DNA of 64,000 nt from Ferrovibrio sp. MS7 (GCF_038404985.1 NZ_JBBKBA010000002.1:186001-250000), one strand, 5' to 3'; counted from the first letter of the stretch, positions 35,801-45,194 are shown. Made by a program: numbers and translations. Notes: generated by a model from the sequence alone, not told the origin.

Positions 35801-38800
35801 ACTGCTGCCATCGAGCTTGAGACCCGAGATCGAGAAGGTGCGGTTCGCAGTGCTGTTGGTGCTGGAATTTGTCAGCTTCAGCTTTTCAACATGTACACCA
35901 GAATCGATATAGATATTGCCATCCGTGGTCAGCGTTTGGATCGGCGCATCGATATAAAGCTTGTCGGTGCTGGAACCCAGCGCCGCCCCCTTGAGCGTCA
36001 CATTGCCGGCAGTAAGCCGGTCGGTGTTCGATGTACTGCCCAGGATGCTGTTTGTGCTGCTCAGAGTCGCCTTGCCGGTGCTGGTGAGGTTGATCACCCC
36101 CAGCTTCTGCGGCCGCACAGTGGCGAAGGTGAAGTCAAGGCCAGTGGTATCGCTCACCGCCACGGCGGCGGTACCGGACGTCTCGGCAATCGAGAAAGTC
36201 AGGTTCTCGCCAGTCACGCCGAAAGTCGGCGCTGAGCCGCCCGTGGCCTGGCTGCTGGTGATCGACAGGGTCTGCAGGTCAAGTGTGCCGTTGTTGAGGT
36301 GCACATTTGCAGCAGTATTGACGACGAGATCGCGCGCTACAGTCTGGATCGCAGTACCCGAAGCCCCGACGCTGCCCGTGGCAGTGAGCGAAATCTTATC
36401 CGCCGTCAACGCCAGGGACGTATTGGTGGTGGTGATGTTCTTGGTGGTGCCCGTGGTAGTGAGGCTCAACGCTCGGCCCGACTGCGCGGTGATCGTGCCC
36501 AACGCCAGGTTGGTATCCACCGAAAGCGTGAAATCGAGGCCAGACGTATCAAGGAACTGGGTGAAAGTGGTGGTGCCGGAGGCCGTACTGGTGCCAATAG
36601 TCGCCGACAGATTCTTGCCGGTAAAGCCGTAATTATTGGTGGTGGAGCTATGGCCCAGCGTCCAATTCAGTGAGGACAGGTCGGCGCTGTTGTCGAGATA
36701 AACATTCAGGCCGCTGGTCAGGCTCAACTGCCCAGCATTGATCAACACCGAGGATGTGTTGGTGCCAATGCTGCCATTGGCGACATTGAGGTTCACAACA
36801 TTTGCCGATAGCCGCTCTGTGGAGCTGCTCGCCTGGGTCAGCGAACCACTATTCACCTTCAGCGAAATGGAATCGCTGGGCGTGGAGCCACTGCCGGAAA
36901 TACCGTCTACCGCCAGATTGCCTTGGTTCTGGAAATTGATGCTGGACGCCACTGCCTTGAGCGTGCCGACTGTGCCATAAAAAGTCGAATAGCCGGTATT
37001 CGTGTTGCCAATCGAATTCGCCGTCAATTCAAGCCGGCCGGCAGTAATGACGCTGCTGCCCGTCGTGGTGGCGTTTATCGAAGAAGATCCATTATTGGCA
37101 TTCAGCTTTACCGTGCCGCTGCCAACATTGACCGAGGTGACCTGGATTGTCCTGCTTGAATTGACATTCAGGTTCAGACCGGTTTGCGAAACATTGGTCA
37201 GCTTGAAAGCGGAGACGCTGCTGCTGACGATCACATCTTCCAGCGTTGCAGTCAGGCCGTCGGACACAATGTTATACGTATAGGTACCGCTGCTTGGCGT
37301 GCCGGTAGCCCTAAAGCTGACATCCAGGGAAAGATTAGTCAGTGTGGCGGTGGTATTACTGACATCAATACTACCGCCGGAAATCAACGTCAGTTTCGAT
37401 GTCAGCATGCGCAATTGACTGGAACCGCCAATATTGGAACCAGTCGTATTTGCAGAAAGAATTATTTCAGCAGATGTAATTCCACCATTATCCCGATTGA
37501 TAGTGCCGGCTACGCCAGTAGCGCCGCCAGTTGAAGTAAGGCTGACCTTGCCACTGTTTATATTACCTGTGGTTATGGTGCGGGTGAGAATCGCACGATC
37601 GACGCTATAGCTGAAATCCATGGCGCCACTGGACTGCATCTCCAGGGTCTGGACGCCAGAGGCATCTGCGACCGTGAAAGTACGACCGGTGCCGAGATTG
37701 CTGAAGCTGTAGGTATTGACGTCGGATGTGGCAGCGGTCTTGTGCGTGCTGGCAACATGCAGCTTAGTGACAGCAGTGCTGCTATTATCGATATAGATAT
37801 TGCCATTGCTGGTGAGGTTCAGCGTCGCCGCGCTGGTCTTCACGGCCCGGGTGCTGTTGCCGATGGAGCCATTGCCGGTACCGGTGCCATTGGCCGAGAG
37901 GGTAACGCTCGAACCGGTGATGGCACCGCCGCCCACCATGGTGATGTTGGAATTCGCGCCGCCGCTCGCCGTGGTCAATACCACCGCGCCAGTGGCAACG
38001 ATTTCCGAAACACTGATGTTCTTCTGATTGATCAGGCTGAAGTCGGTGATGTTGCCCGTAACATCAACAGTCTGGGTGGTGCCACTGTCGGTGATGGAAA
38101 CGGCAGCGCCCGATGCACCGGTGATGCCGAACTTGCTCGCCGTGCCGCTAGCCGTCGTGCTGTTAGTGCTGGTGACGTAGACGTGAGTCAGTGCCGCAGA
38201 ACTGTTGACATAAATGTCGCGACCAGCGCTCAAGCTCATCTTGCCAGTGCTGGTCTGAATGGCGGCGTTGAATGCGCCGATGGAACTGGTACTGCCGGCT
38301 GTCAGACTGACCTCACCAGCGACGATCTTGTCGCTGCCTGAACCGACATAGGCAATACCGCCACCGCTCGACAGGGTGAATTTGCCAGTGCCTACATTGG
38401 CAGCGCTGACATTCACGACATTGCTGCCCTGAGCGCCCAAGGCGAAGTTCAGATTGCTGGCACTAGTAAGCGTGCTGATGGTGTAGGCGCTGCCCGTTTC
38501 GGCCAGGGTAAAGGTCTGGCCCGTGCCGGTGATCGAAACGCCGCCCGAGCTACTGGTCCGCGTCACGCTAAGATCGGTGAGAGCCTGCGAAGAGGCAATA
38601 TTCACCGCGCCAGAGGAAGAAGTAGTGAGCTTTGTGGTGTTCAGCTTCAACTGGTTCGTGTTGCCAAGGCCGCTCTGAGCCGACAGGCTGATTTCACTGC
38701 CCTGGATGACTGTGGCATCATTGCCGTCATCATTGATCGTGGAAGCGCCAGAAACCGTTATGCTGCTGGCGCCGGTATTGGCGATAATCTTGCCGAGTAT

Positions 38801-41800
38801 AAAATTACCAGAACTGCCGGTGAGCTTGATGGCGCCGCCGGAAGTCACTTCGTTGAACTTGGTGTTGCTGCTTGAGGTGTAGAGAGCGACCACGCCATTG
38901 GTGGCTATGGCATCGATTTCGCTGGCAGAGAAGTTGACGCTGGCGGTTGCGGTGCCAATCGACTCGCTGGCCTTCAGCGTCAGCTTGCCGCTCGACGAAA
39001 TTGAACTGCTGCCAAGAATCGATCCGACATCGGCCTGCAGGCTTGTCGTACCGCCGGATTGGATATTACTGCTGATCTGGATATCACCAACCAGTAGCTT
39101 GAGCGACACATTGCCGGTGGCGCTGAAGCCATTGGTCATCGTGCCGCCGGAGCCAACCAGCAACGGCGTATCAAGGCCATCGTTGTTAACGGTGCGGTGC
39201 GCGGTGATATAAAGGTCACCGGCCGTAGCCTGGGCAGAGATGCCCTTGGCCACGATATCGATATCCATATTCGCATCGGAAGCGCCGATGCTGCTGCCCT
39301 TCAGCCGGATATAGCCGGCCTGTACTGCCGTGCTGTCGCTGCCATCATCCTTGATCGCCCCAGTGGAGGTGAAGGAGACGGATGAATTCGTGGTGATGGG
39401 CTCGAAATCCGACGTGTACTCAACCTGCTGCGCACCGACATTGATTTTGCCAAGCGTAATGCTGCGGTCGCCGGAGAAGGTGAAGGTCTTGAGCGCGCCA
39501 TCGGCGCCGTAACCGCTGTCGATCAGACGCGTGAAGGTGTAGCCATTCGCGGAATCCGTCAGGGCGATATCAAGATGCCGCCCAGTGATCGCGTAGGTGT
39601 AGTTGGCACCGCTGTCCTTATGCGTGCTGGTGATGCCGATTTCTTCGAAATGATTGATATTATCGATCAACAGGTTGCCGGCGGTGGTCACCACGAAGGA
39701 AGTGGTGTTGATGCCGATGGCATTGCCGCTCTCGCCGACATTTTCACCAGCCGTAAGCGTGATCTTCTGGCCGGTGATCCGGGTATTCTTGTTGGCGTCG
39801 TCGATGATAGAAGCGGCGCTGGTCAGTGCGACCGAAGAGGCATTCTCCAGATCAAGCTGCCCAACCACCAGGGTCTTGTCGCTGGTGAAGATCAGATTGG
39901 TCAGGAAGGCGCTGTTGATTTCCGAGAGCGTGGTCTTGCTGCCGTCGTCGGTGACGGTGAACGCCATTCCCGGCGAGGTCAAATGCAGGGTGTTCGGTGT
40001 CGAGCCGTTATGGCTATTCTTGATCACCAGGGATTTCAGCAGCGCGTTGGTATTATCAACATAGAAACTGCCGGTATTCTCGACACTAAGCGTGCCCACC
40101 GAGGTGTTGATATGGGTACTGGAGCTACCAACATCCTTCGATCGTATAGAAAGACCATCGCCGACGATCTTGTTGCCCGTAGCGCCGATGATATTGCCGC
40201 TGGTCGCGTTAAGCGTCACGGCAGTGGACGAGCCTTTAGTCGTCAGCTTGGAGACCGTGATATCGCCGCTGCCGGTAACCGAGATGCTGCCGGTCTGGCT
40301 GATGATCTCGGTCAAAGTCACATTGCCGGTATTATTGATGGTGATACCGGAAGAGATCGAGGCAGTGATGTCCTTGGCCGCTGTAGTTACATTGATCGCA
40401 CCGCCGCTGCCGGAGCCCGTCATCACCAGCTTGTTCGCGGTAATACCGCTTCCACCACTGCTGGTGATCGAGTTGACGGAATTGAGCGTGACATCGCCAT
40501 TGCCGGCATTCAGCGTGCCAATCGAGATGCCGTCAGACGCGGTGACGGTAACAGCACTGGTGCTGTCGTTGGTCAGCGACGAAATGGTGGCGTTGCCGCC
40601 AACATTCAGGGCGATCACGCCAGACGTGGACGAAACGCTGGAGAAAGAGGCAAAGCCGGAGGTGGTGATATAGATGCCACCTGTTCCGCCACTCGCAGAA
40701 ATCGAGCTGGCCGAAGTGGTGAGTGCGGTACCGTTCGTGCCTATGCTGCCGCCGGCTTGCAACGCAAGCGAACCGGCCGTGATAGTGGTAGCAGCATTGG
40801 AATCGTTGAGAATGCTGCCACCCGTCGAAGCGAGAGTCAGCGCATTGCTGCCCAGCGCCACATTGCCGACCGTCAGCGTACCGCCTGACGAGATACTGCT
40901 ACTACCACTGGCAATAATGTTATTCAGCGCCAGTCCGGAGTTGGCTTGATCGGCAAGATATATACCGCCACTGCCGGCAATCGCAGAAACATTGCCTGCC
41001 CCACTGGCCTGGAGGCTGAGCTTGCTGCCGCTACTGCCAATCGCGCCGTTGCTGCCGGTGCTGCCCTTCGCAGTGAGCTCATAGGACGTGGCACTGATAG
41101 AACCGCTGCCCTGCAGGATATCGCCACCAGTCGATGTCAGCTTTAAGGTGCCGGCGATGTTGAGGCCATTGCTCTTGATCGTGCGATCGCTGATCCAGCC
41201 AAGATTCATGCCATTGGTGACAGCGATGGCAGTTTCGCTAGTGGAATCGGTGATGGTGTAAGTCTGGCTACCTGCCGTCAGCACGTAGGCGTTCGTGGCG
41301 CTGGCCGAAGCATGCGTGGCGTTGACGTTAAGTGCATCCAAGCCGATGATATTATTAATGTAGAAGCTACCGCCCAGCTTGAGGCTCAGCGTGCCAGTAT
41401 TCAGCGCCACCGACTGGCTGGCGCTGCCGATGCTGCCGCTGGCAATCAGATTAACGGTATCCGCCCTCAGCCGAGAAGAATTGGCGGTCGTGATGTTGCC
41501 ATTGGAGGCCTGCAGCGTCAGCGTACCGCCAGCGGTAAGGATTTCATTGGCAAGCGAGATAGAGCCCGTCGACAGCAGAGTGATGTCGCCGCCATTGGTG
41601 GTCAGCTTGCCTACATTGGTGATGTTGCTGCCGGGACCATTGGCCTCCAGCTTGATGGCGCCAGATGCGCTGTAGATTTCGGTGGCGGAATCGGTGAACG
41701 TTATGCCGCCGCTGGTGGTGGAGCGCAGAGTGATGCCCTGCAGCACGCTCAGCTTGCCGTTGGTCATCGTATCGACGGTGATCAGGCCGCTGGCTTCCAG

Positions 41801-43342
41801 CACGATATTGGTGGTGAGGCTTTCCAGCAACGACTGAGAGATTGTGTTGGCGCCGCTGTCGCTGTCGCCAGCGGAAATGGTGCCATCGTTGCCCGCGGTA
41901 TCCTGGGTGCCGCCCGAACCGCTGACGATCTTGAGCGTGGTCGGATCGATCAGCAGCGTGCCAGTCTTGCCCTGCGGCGCACGCATGTCGGCTGAGCCGG
42001 TGAGATGGATGTCCTTATGGCTGGAAATTTCGGCAAAGCCGCCATCGCCGCCCTGGGCACCGCCGCGCGCCGAAATACTGCCGGCAAACACGGTGCGGTC
42101 ATTCGACAGCACCGTGACCAGGCCGCCATTGCCACTATCCATGGCATCGGCCTTGAGCTGTGCGCCACCCGCCACGGTGACGGTATCCGACCACACGCCA
42201 TCAGCGCGGCCGCGTTCGCCACTGCCATCGCTGCCCAGCGCGATCTGGCCGCCGCCGGCCTGGCCGGAAACATTGATGCTGGCACCCTTGCCCACCACGA
42301 TATCGGCACCAGTGGCAATCACCTTGCCGCCGGTTTCAGCGGCATTGCTGCCGGAGGCATCGACACTGCCGGAAATCTCCACCTTGCCGGAGGAGCCGCC
42401 AGAGAGAACAATCTTGCCGTTCTGTACGCCAACACTCTTGGCCTGCACCACGCCGGACGTGTTGATCACATTGTCGATCACGCCCTTCACGGCGCGGGCG
42501 GAAAGCTCCACCACACCGCCATCGGCGGCGATCTGGCCGCTATTCACCACCAGGGCGTTTGAGGCTTCAGCCCCGATGCCGAAGGAAAGCAGGCCGTCGC
42601 CATAGAAATCGAGCGTGAAGCTCTGGGCAGCGCCGAGCGTCACCTTGCCGAGCCGTGCACGGATCACACCGGAATTATGCACCTGCGGCGCCACGAGGGC
42701 AGCCAGACCGGTATCCTTGATGCTGATATCGCCCTGGTTCACCACCTGGGCATTGGCATTACCCGGCGTACCGAACAGGTACTTGCCGGCCATGAAATCG
42801 GCATCCTTGATATTCGCCGTGGTGGCGACAAGGCCGCCTACGTCGACGCGCGAGCCGGGGCCGAAGAACACGCCATTCGGATTCACCAGCATCACTGTGC
42901 CATTGGCAGTGAGCGTGCCGAAAATGGCGGAAGGGTCGTTGCCCAGCACGCGGTTCAGCGTGATGGAGCTGGCACTCGGCTGCTGGAAATTGACGCTCTG
43001 GCCGGCGCCAATGTTGAAGGACTGCCAATTAATGATCGCCGAATTGGTGGACTGGACGATGTTGAGCGAATTCGGCGTCGCCTGGTTGATGCTGGCCGAG
43101 CCCGCAACGACATTGCCGCCCTGCGGCAGGGTCTGGGCCTGCGCACCGGTGATAAGTGAGGACAGTGCATAAGCACCGGCAGCGGCGGTAAGCGCAGCGC
43201 TCTTGCGCCGGGCATTGCGGCTGCCGCCGGCAATTCCCGCTCGCTGCTGCGGCTGTGGTAGGAAACTGGTAACCGATGCCAGCAGACGGAACTTAAGGCT
43301 GTGGCCAGAGCAGGGCGAAGTGAAGTAGCGCGCGCGATCCAT
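29810..43342 (-). CDS. Giant TpsA exoprotein (filamentous haemagglutinin-like, 4510 residues)
   Basis: Very large two-partner-secreted surface protein. From ATG 43342 (GAGGG seven bases upstream) it has an unusually long positively charged leader (extended signal peptide, about 70 residues, ending TGAQA-QT). A TPS domain follows with IINWQSFNIGAGQ and MLVNPNGVFFGPGSRVDVGGL. About 3900 residues of Ser/Thr/Gly/Asn-rich beta-helix sequence come next, ending in a Gly/Pro/Thr-rich tail with a 13-Gln run. The middle contains at least eleven diverged modules (see repeat feature), and the last third has recurring TTGxQxYxG motifs as in other FHA-like adhesins. The open frame upstream to 43693 lies inside the transporter gene. 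It is presumably exported by that transporter. A plausible role is an adhesin or biofilm matrix protein. Confidence 0.92.
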   Translation of the reverse strand: MDRARYFTSPCSGHSLKFRLLASVTSFLPQPQQRAGIAGGSRNARRKSAALTAAAGAYALSSLITGAQAQTLPQGGNVVAGSASINQATPNSLNIVQSTNSAIINWQSFNIGAGQSVNFQQPSASSITLNRVLGNDPSAIFGTLTANGTVMLVNPNGVFFGPGSRVDVGGLVATTANIKDADFMAGKYLFGTPGNANAQVVNQGDISIKDTGLAALVAPQVHNSGVIRARLGKVTLGAAQSFTLDFYGDGLLSFGIGAEASNALVVNSGQIAADGGVVELSARAVKGVIDNVINTSGVVQAKSVGVQNGKIVLSGGSSGKVEISGSVDASGSNAAETGGKVIATGADIVVGKGASINVSGQAGGGQIALGSDGSGERGRADGVWSDTVTVAGGAQLKADAMDSGNGGLVTVLSNDRTVFAGSISARGGAQGGDGGFAEISSHKDIHLTGSADMRAPQGKTGTLLIDPTTLKIVSGSGGTQDTAGNDGTISAGDSDSGANTISQSLLESLTTNIVLEASGLITVDTMTNGKLSVLQGITLRSTTSGGITFTDSATEIYSASGAIKLEANGPGSNITNVGKLTTNGGDITLLSTGSISLANEILTAGGTLTLQASNGNITTANSSRLRADTVNLIASGSIGSASQSVALNTGTLSLKLGGSFYINNIIGLDALNVNATHASASATNAYVLTAGSQTYTITDSTSETAIAVTNGMNLGWISDRTIKSNGLNIAGTLKLTSTGGDILQGSGSISATSYELTAKGSTGSNGAIGSSGSKLSLQASGAGNVSAIAGSGGIYLADQANSGLALNNIIASGSSSISSGGTLTVGNVALGSNALTLASTGGSILNDSNAATTITAGSLALQAGGSIGTNGTALTTSASSISASGGTGGIYITTSGFASFSSVSSTSGVIALNVGGNATISSLTNDSTSAVTVTASDGISIGTLNAGNGDVTLNSVNSITSSGGSGITANKLVMTGSGSGGAINVTTAAKDITASISSGITINNTGNVTLTEIISQTGSISVTGSGDITVSKLTTKGSSTAVTLNATSGNIIGATGNKIVGDGLSIRSKDVGSSSTHINTSVGTLSVENTGSFYVDNTNALLKSLVIKNSHNGSTPNTLHLTSPGMAFTVTDDGSKTTLSEINSAFLTNLIFTSDKTLVVGQLDLENASSVALTSAASIIDDANKNTRITGQKITLTAGENVGESGNAIGINTTSFVVTTAGNLLIDNINHFEEIGITSTHKDSGANYTYAITGRHLDIALTDSANGYTFTRLIDSGYGADGALKTFTFSGDRSITLGKINVGAQQVEYTSDFEPITTNSSVSFTSTGAIKDDGSDSTAVQAGYIRLKGSSIGASDANMDIDIVAKGISAQATAGDLYITAHRTVNNDGLDTPLLVGSGGTMTNGFSATGNVSLKLLVGDIQISSNIQSGGTTSLQADVGSILGSSSISSSGKLTLKASESIGTATASVNFSASEIDAIATNGVVALYTSSSNTKFNEVTSGGAIKLTGSSGNFILGKIIANTGASSITVSGASTINDDGNDATVIQGSEISLSAQSGLGNTNQLKLNTTKLTTSSSGAVNIASSQALTDLSVTRTSSSGGVSITGTGQTFTLAETGSAYTISTLTSASNLNFALGAQGSNVVNVSAANVGTGKFTLSSGGGIAYVGSGSDKIVAGEVSLTAGSTSSIGAFNAAIQTSTGKMSLSAGRDIYVNSSAALTHVYVTSTNSTTASGTASKFGITGASGAAVSITDSGTTQTVDVTGNITDFSLINQKNISVSEIVATGAVVLTTASGGANSNITMVGGGAITGSSVTLSANGTGTGNGSIGNSTRAVKTSAATLNLTSNGNIYIDNSSTAVTKLHVASTHKTAATSDVNTYSFSNLGTGRTFTVADASGVQTLEMQSSGAMDFSYSVDRAILTRTITTGNINSGKVSLTSTGGATGVAGTINRDNGGITSAEIILSANTTGSNIGGSSQLRMLTSKLTLISGGSIDVSNTTATLTNLSLDVSFRATGTPSSGTYTYNIVSDGLTATLEDVIVSSSVSAFKLTNVSQTGLNLNVNSSRTIQVTSVNVGSGTVKLNANNGSSSINATTTGSSVITAGRLELTANSIGNTNTGYSTFYGTVGTLKAVASSINFQNQGNLAVDGISGSGSTPSDSISLKVNSGSLTQASSSTERLSANVVNLNVANGSIGTNTSSVLINAGQLSLTSGLNVYLDNSADLSSLNWTLGHSSTTNNYGFTGKNLSATIGTSTASGTTTFTQFLDTSGLDFTLSVDTNLALGTITAQSGRALSLTTTGTTKNITTTNTSLALTADKISLTATGSVGASGTAIQTVARDLVVNTAANVHLNNGTLDLQTLSITSSQATGGSAPTFGVTGENLTFSIAETSGTAAVAVSDTTGLDFTFATVRPQKLGVINLTSTGKATLSSTNSILGSTSNTDRLTAGNVTLKGAALGSSTDKLYIDAPIQTLTTDGNIYIDSGVHVEKLKLTNSSTNSTANRTFSISGLKLDGSSGMSVQATHTNAGGTVFTTISDTSGLDFELVNDRIIEIGTINLGKANRLSLTSAPGIRETDGTSSILAGDVALVSASGAIGQTSGTGGGLIDVTASNLSVTANNGAYVDMKQRTVLTTTVGGTSQYKVSDGDLVIGSGNLSLNGATTTLEAANGSILNGGGSIYGAGTLTLTASGSIGEQNKVLSLQANSGGTTTLSATANGGGIYITESYGLTVSSMTAAGDIVLQSGSSGSSRNMTIAGAITANGKSVSLTAINGAIKSTTSSSIDAAALTLISRDGSIGESTSSTTKVKTTATKLTLNSSKDIYVTSTGDLTDLSIDRAPSTGTSNSNGALTIEASNLTWSAADNGTATTFTNVTDTTGLNFTYLSRGNIIVDKISVGSGDVTLQARQGVSTTAATITGTGTNKITAGNLKLSTNSVTNADIGSSGTALGLNVSSLNATGTNVYVKNDGALSATLSSSGDLSVTANTGDLTINSLSYGSTKALTLKATAGAINYGGLLTLSSGSITLESATGIGSAFDAMDISVSGAGTLSTTTTGSGGTYLNISGNLSGGLTATSANGPINVTGSGSLKLTSATVTGDAIGNDITVKAGTTLSVGEVTAGANYGAANLIAGTTITQLTGSTSIAASKIGITAGSGIGSSGTPFAVAGKSVSLSANNNAIYAQVTGATTLASVAAGTGAVTITTGTGPFTLLASKISGSAITMTGGANTLILGDLNAGTGSVAITASTSGGKILDDGLTNTRIVGGSVSLTGDGGVGTSTARMQTTTASLTANSNTSGPGIFIDDNGTSEITLSARARGGDADITTAAATKVTLLKADVGSVKLVGSSGDITLTSVSADTTSGVIEINSAGKILSTGSSDHITGHTLKLTSASGIGTLTNFAAGTGSPVKINVSSINTLSATGASSVINIANTGNLSLNGGILSLGSGGSAYIAATGNLTLTHAVDTSIPNLALVSGGTLTLPNAAISTTGALVISATTDVVKSGGADREFTLSGDTVKFSSGSAGGDTTLKTTTASLDASLTGTGGLIVSNTGNLATGKFSTTNGDISVTSSTGITASNVSVGGTNKTATIKATTGDVTVETLNAGGTGTIKLIAEAGSVLMGTSPSMTGNTLDITSFSSIGSSANPFTTSFANFAAKVTGAGDIHLGFSGTGTTGTLITSDGDIYVTANGTLTVDGSKITAGNSGNLSLKSTGAVALNNGYTSNGTNTAKSGVTIEGNGITLSTISTTGAQSYKGDTFTQGNLTAKSIQITGGLYSENKGTFDTSAANGDIQVTGQFDGRTNDATFTAGSGKVSFGNTAFNLGILSITAGTISLVGVETEGAQSYTGATEITGSYTSIGGAIDFKGATKLMGDTTIFTNGGALTFDSTLDGGNALSIESGAGNVKFVGAVGNTTRLGNLQINSSGATSFASTVKVASINTDEDGTLAINGGSVDATGSHTYNEIAFLGANTTLTGTTITLEKGVQGVANLAIAGNLALNDKLSVDSNLGTLTVSGTTRLYNGTINTTGTQTYTGLVTLNQNATFTGTTVTFQGGIAGGNRTLSVVGNAVFTGDIGAGSAPNNFQGQQAPAPTSGPLTSVSVSGTTVLAGGTIVTSGNQTYTGATNLTGNHSLTTNTGKITFGSTVDSTSHSNLTLNLGDVAHTFSHALGASNALGTLTINAGSNGSISFDNTATIKTTGNLTFTGGTTLLLPADINAGGAITVGVLTSTTGEPQAISGITPTLAAGEVKIKAGGNIVMAGLSGSETDLTISSSGGYIKIGSKDTDQTGLQPTKKIVVKTLKSDQASSIDMYGTVADRSDATAAYIVGPLKGPPYYINDMRWGPIENQVTIPQSVVPPPTTIPTSPQAGALFTRTVDAGGLNPNALLAFTAPTVLNVSPAPTFTVTPSAPQGGGINPGTVTPTTSGSPLGTGGSSQSGGTNPGAIVPSSSGSPVGSTGGATGSGGAGTGGGTGGGTGGGTGGATGGSQPGQPNSEQQQQQQQQQQQQQGAAAQ
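29828..29866 (-). repeat. CAG trinucleotide tract (13 Gln codons) at the exoprotein C-terminus
   Basis: Thirteen consecutive Gln codons, all CAG except two CAA, precede the final residues GAAAQ. The tract could change length in steps of one residue by slippage without shifting the frame. Confidence 0.9.
34650..41400 (-). repeat. Diverged modules of the giant exoprotein
   Basis: At least eleven copies of a module share an order of motifs: SIGxxxxxVxTxxxTLxLxSxGxIYIDN, then a VxSTHK-like strand, then a FxxTDxxG strand, then DTTGLDFTF or DTSGLDF, then a xVGxINxGSG strand. Anchors lie near 41310, 40010, 39610, 38540, 38150, 37730, 37290, 36640, 36230, 35850 and 34830. Spacing varies from about 400 to over 1000 bases, so some copies are split by other beta-helix sequence. 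Confidence 0.7.
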
Positions 43343-43352
43343 ACTACCGCCC

Positions 43353-45194
43353 TCAGAAATGGGTATTGATGCTGAAGAAGACCTTCGGCTTATCCGAAAT
43401 GGTCGCCTGCGGCCTGCTGAGGCCACGAGCCAGCTCCAGCGATGCAAACAGATTCTTCGTGATATTGACGCGGAAACCGCCGCCAGCGGTGGTGACGTTG
43501 ATGCGGTCATTGGTCGGCGTAACGCTGCCGATATTCCAGACCTGGCCGCGGTCAATGAACGTGTAGAGCTGCATGCCATCAGGGAAGGCTGCCTGCAGCC
43601 ATTCCGGCGTATAGCGCAATTCGAGCGAAACCGCCCAGCCATTGTCGCCGGAAACTTCGCCAGTATCGAAGCCACGGCCGAAGCTCGGGCCACCTAGCGC
43701 GATTTCCTCACTGGCCAGCAGAGGCGTGCGGGTATACTGCCCGGTGGCAGTGCCGAGCAGGCTGAAGCTGGCGGGCAGCTGCTGCACGCGGGTCAGGTCG
43801 AGGCTCCATTTGGTGTAGCTGCTATGGCCATCGCTGCGCGAGGCCAGCGGATCGCCGGCATCTGTGGCGTTCAGGATATCGAGGCCGCGATGCATGGTGG
43901 CGCGGATAGCGCTGATGCCATCGAAGCTGTCGGTACGGTCATAGCTGATGCCGGCACGCAGGATGCTCAGGCGGTCGCGATTGTAGGGCGCCTGCGAGAG
44001 GTCCGTATCCACCATGCGGTATTCGAATTCACCGGTAAGGCGCAGGTTTTCCATGCGCGAGCGGATCAACGGATAGGTGACCGAGGCAGCATTGGTCAGC
44101 ACGTCGCTCTGGATTTCCAGGCGCTTCAGCTCCTTGGCCGGATAGGAACGGGCGAAGCTGGAATTGAAGCTGGCGGTGAGGCCATCGTCACTGAACAGCC
44201 CGCTATAGCCGCCACCCACTGACCAGGAACGGCCCCAGGGGGACGATTGCTTGAGCCGCAGGCTGAGCTGATCGGCGTTGCTGCCAAAGGAATTCCAGCT
44301 TGCCGAGCCGAGCCATTCCGCGCCGCCGAGATAGGGCGAGTTGCGGTTATCAAGGGTCAGCGAAGCGTCATAATCCTTGCGCTCAGATTTCACCACCATG
44401 ACCGAGGCACCAGGCGTATTCGCAGCCGGTTCGAGGTTGCCACGGACGGTCAGGCCGGCAAGGTCATTCGCCAGCAGCAAGCGGCGCTCGATCTCCGCGA
44501 CATTCACCGGCGTGACATTGACCAGCGGCGCAAGCAACCGCTCGATCGCGGCCTTGGCCGGACCGATATCGCCCTGCACCACAATGCTGGAAATGAAGCC
44601 TTCCACCACGGCAATGCGGAAACGTCCGCCCTCGATGGCCTGCTCAGGCACCAGTACACGACTGGTGACATAACCAGCACCACGGTATTTCAGCTCAATT
44701 TCATTGGCGATCTTGAAGGCATCAGCCACCGAGATCTGCTTGCCGAGCAATGCGGCATAGCTCGTCTGCAATTCAGCAGCGGAAAAAGCCGTGGCACCCT
44801 GGATATCGACGGCGGTGAGCGTGAAGGAAACCTGCTCGGCACCAGCCGGCGCTTCGGCAGCGGAAGCGCGCGGCACGACAATGCTGCCACCTGGGCCCGG
44901 CGGCGCCACCATCAGCGGCTGCGGCAATTCGCGGCCCGGCACGGCGCCGGAAGGCAGCTGCGAAGGCGCTTGCGCTATGGCCGATGTGATCGGCAGCGCA
45001 AGCAGCAAGCCGCCAGTCAAAGCCAGTGTCCAACACACAGCAACAATGCTGCTTCCCCGCCCCGCAGAGCCACGCAGATAAGGCCGCACTTCGCTCACCT
45101 TCTTCAATGCCCGTGCTCCGTCGTCGAATGAGTCATCCGCGCTTGCCGGCTGGTTAGACACCCGGAGAGCAGCGTGAGACTGCGACGCAGACAC
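43353..45194 (-). CDS. TpsB outer-membrane transporter (ShlB/FhaC family), second locus
   Basis: Exports the adjacent giant exoprotein. The core has a hydrophobic signal segment (VAVCWTLALTGGLLLALPIT, cleavage near AIAQA), a Pro-rich linker, two POTRA-like parts (FTLTAVDIQGATAFSAAELQ and GGRFRIAVVEGFISSIVVQG), and a 16-strand-type barrel ending FFSINTHF. The frame is open to TTG 45281 but contains no ATG before the signal segment. GTG 45194 behind AGGGGAAGG is preferred; TTG 45107 and GTG 45089 are alternatives. If 45194 is right, the signal peptide has an unusually long hydrophilic leader. The exoprotein gene follows after 10 bases. Confidence 0.85.
   Translation of the reverse strand: MSASQSHAALRVSNQPASADDSFDDGARALKKVSEVRPYLRGSAGRGSSIVAVCWTLALTGGLLLALPITSAIAQAPSQLPSGAVPGRELPQPLMVAPPGPGGSIVVPRASAAEAPAGAEQVSFTLTAVDIQGATAFSAAELQTSYAALLGKQISVADAFKIANEIELKYRGAGYVTSRVLVPEQAIEGGRFRIAVVEGFISSIVVQGDIGPAKAAIERLLAPLVNVTPVNVAEIERRLLLANDLAGLTVRGNLEPAANTPGASVMVVKSERKDYDASLTLDNRNSPYLGGAEWLGSASWNSFGSNADQLSLRLKQSSPWGRSWSVGGGYSGLFSDDGLTASFNSSFARSYPAKELKRLEIQSDVLTNAASVTYPLIRSRMENLRLTGEFEYRMVDTDLSQAPYNRDRLSILRAGISYDRTDSFDGISAIRATMHRGLDILNATDAGDPLASRSDGHSSYTKWSLDLTRVQQLPASFSLLGTATGQYTRTPLLASEEIALGGPSFGRGFDTGEVSGDNGWAVSLELRYTPEWLQAAFPDGMQLYTFIDRGQVWNIGSVTPTNDRINVTTAGGGFRVNITKNLFASLELARGLSRPQATISDKPKVFFSINTHF

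Noticed and set aside
39575-40888. Long plus-strand open frames (437 codons here, many others between 30000 and 43700) opposite the giant exoprotein
   Set aside because: They mirror the Gly/Ser/Thr/Asn codons of the minus-strand gene, have no ribosome-binding sites or family motifs, and their composition follows the real gene.
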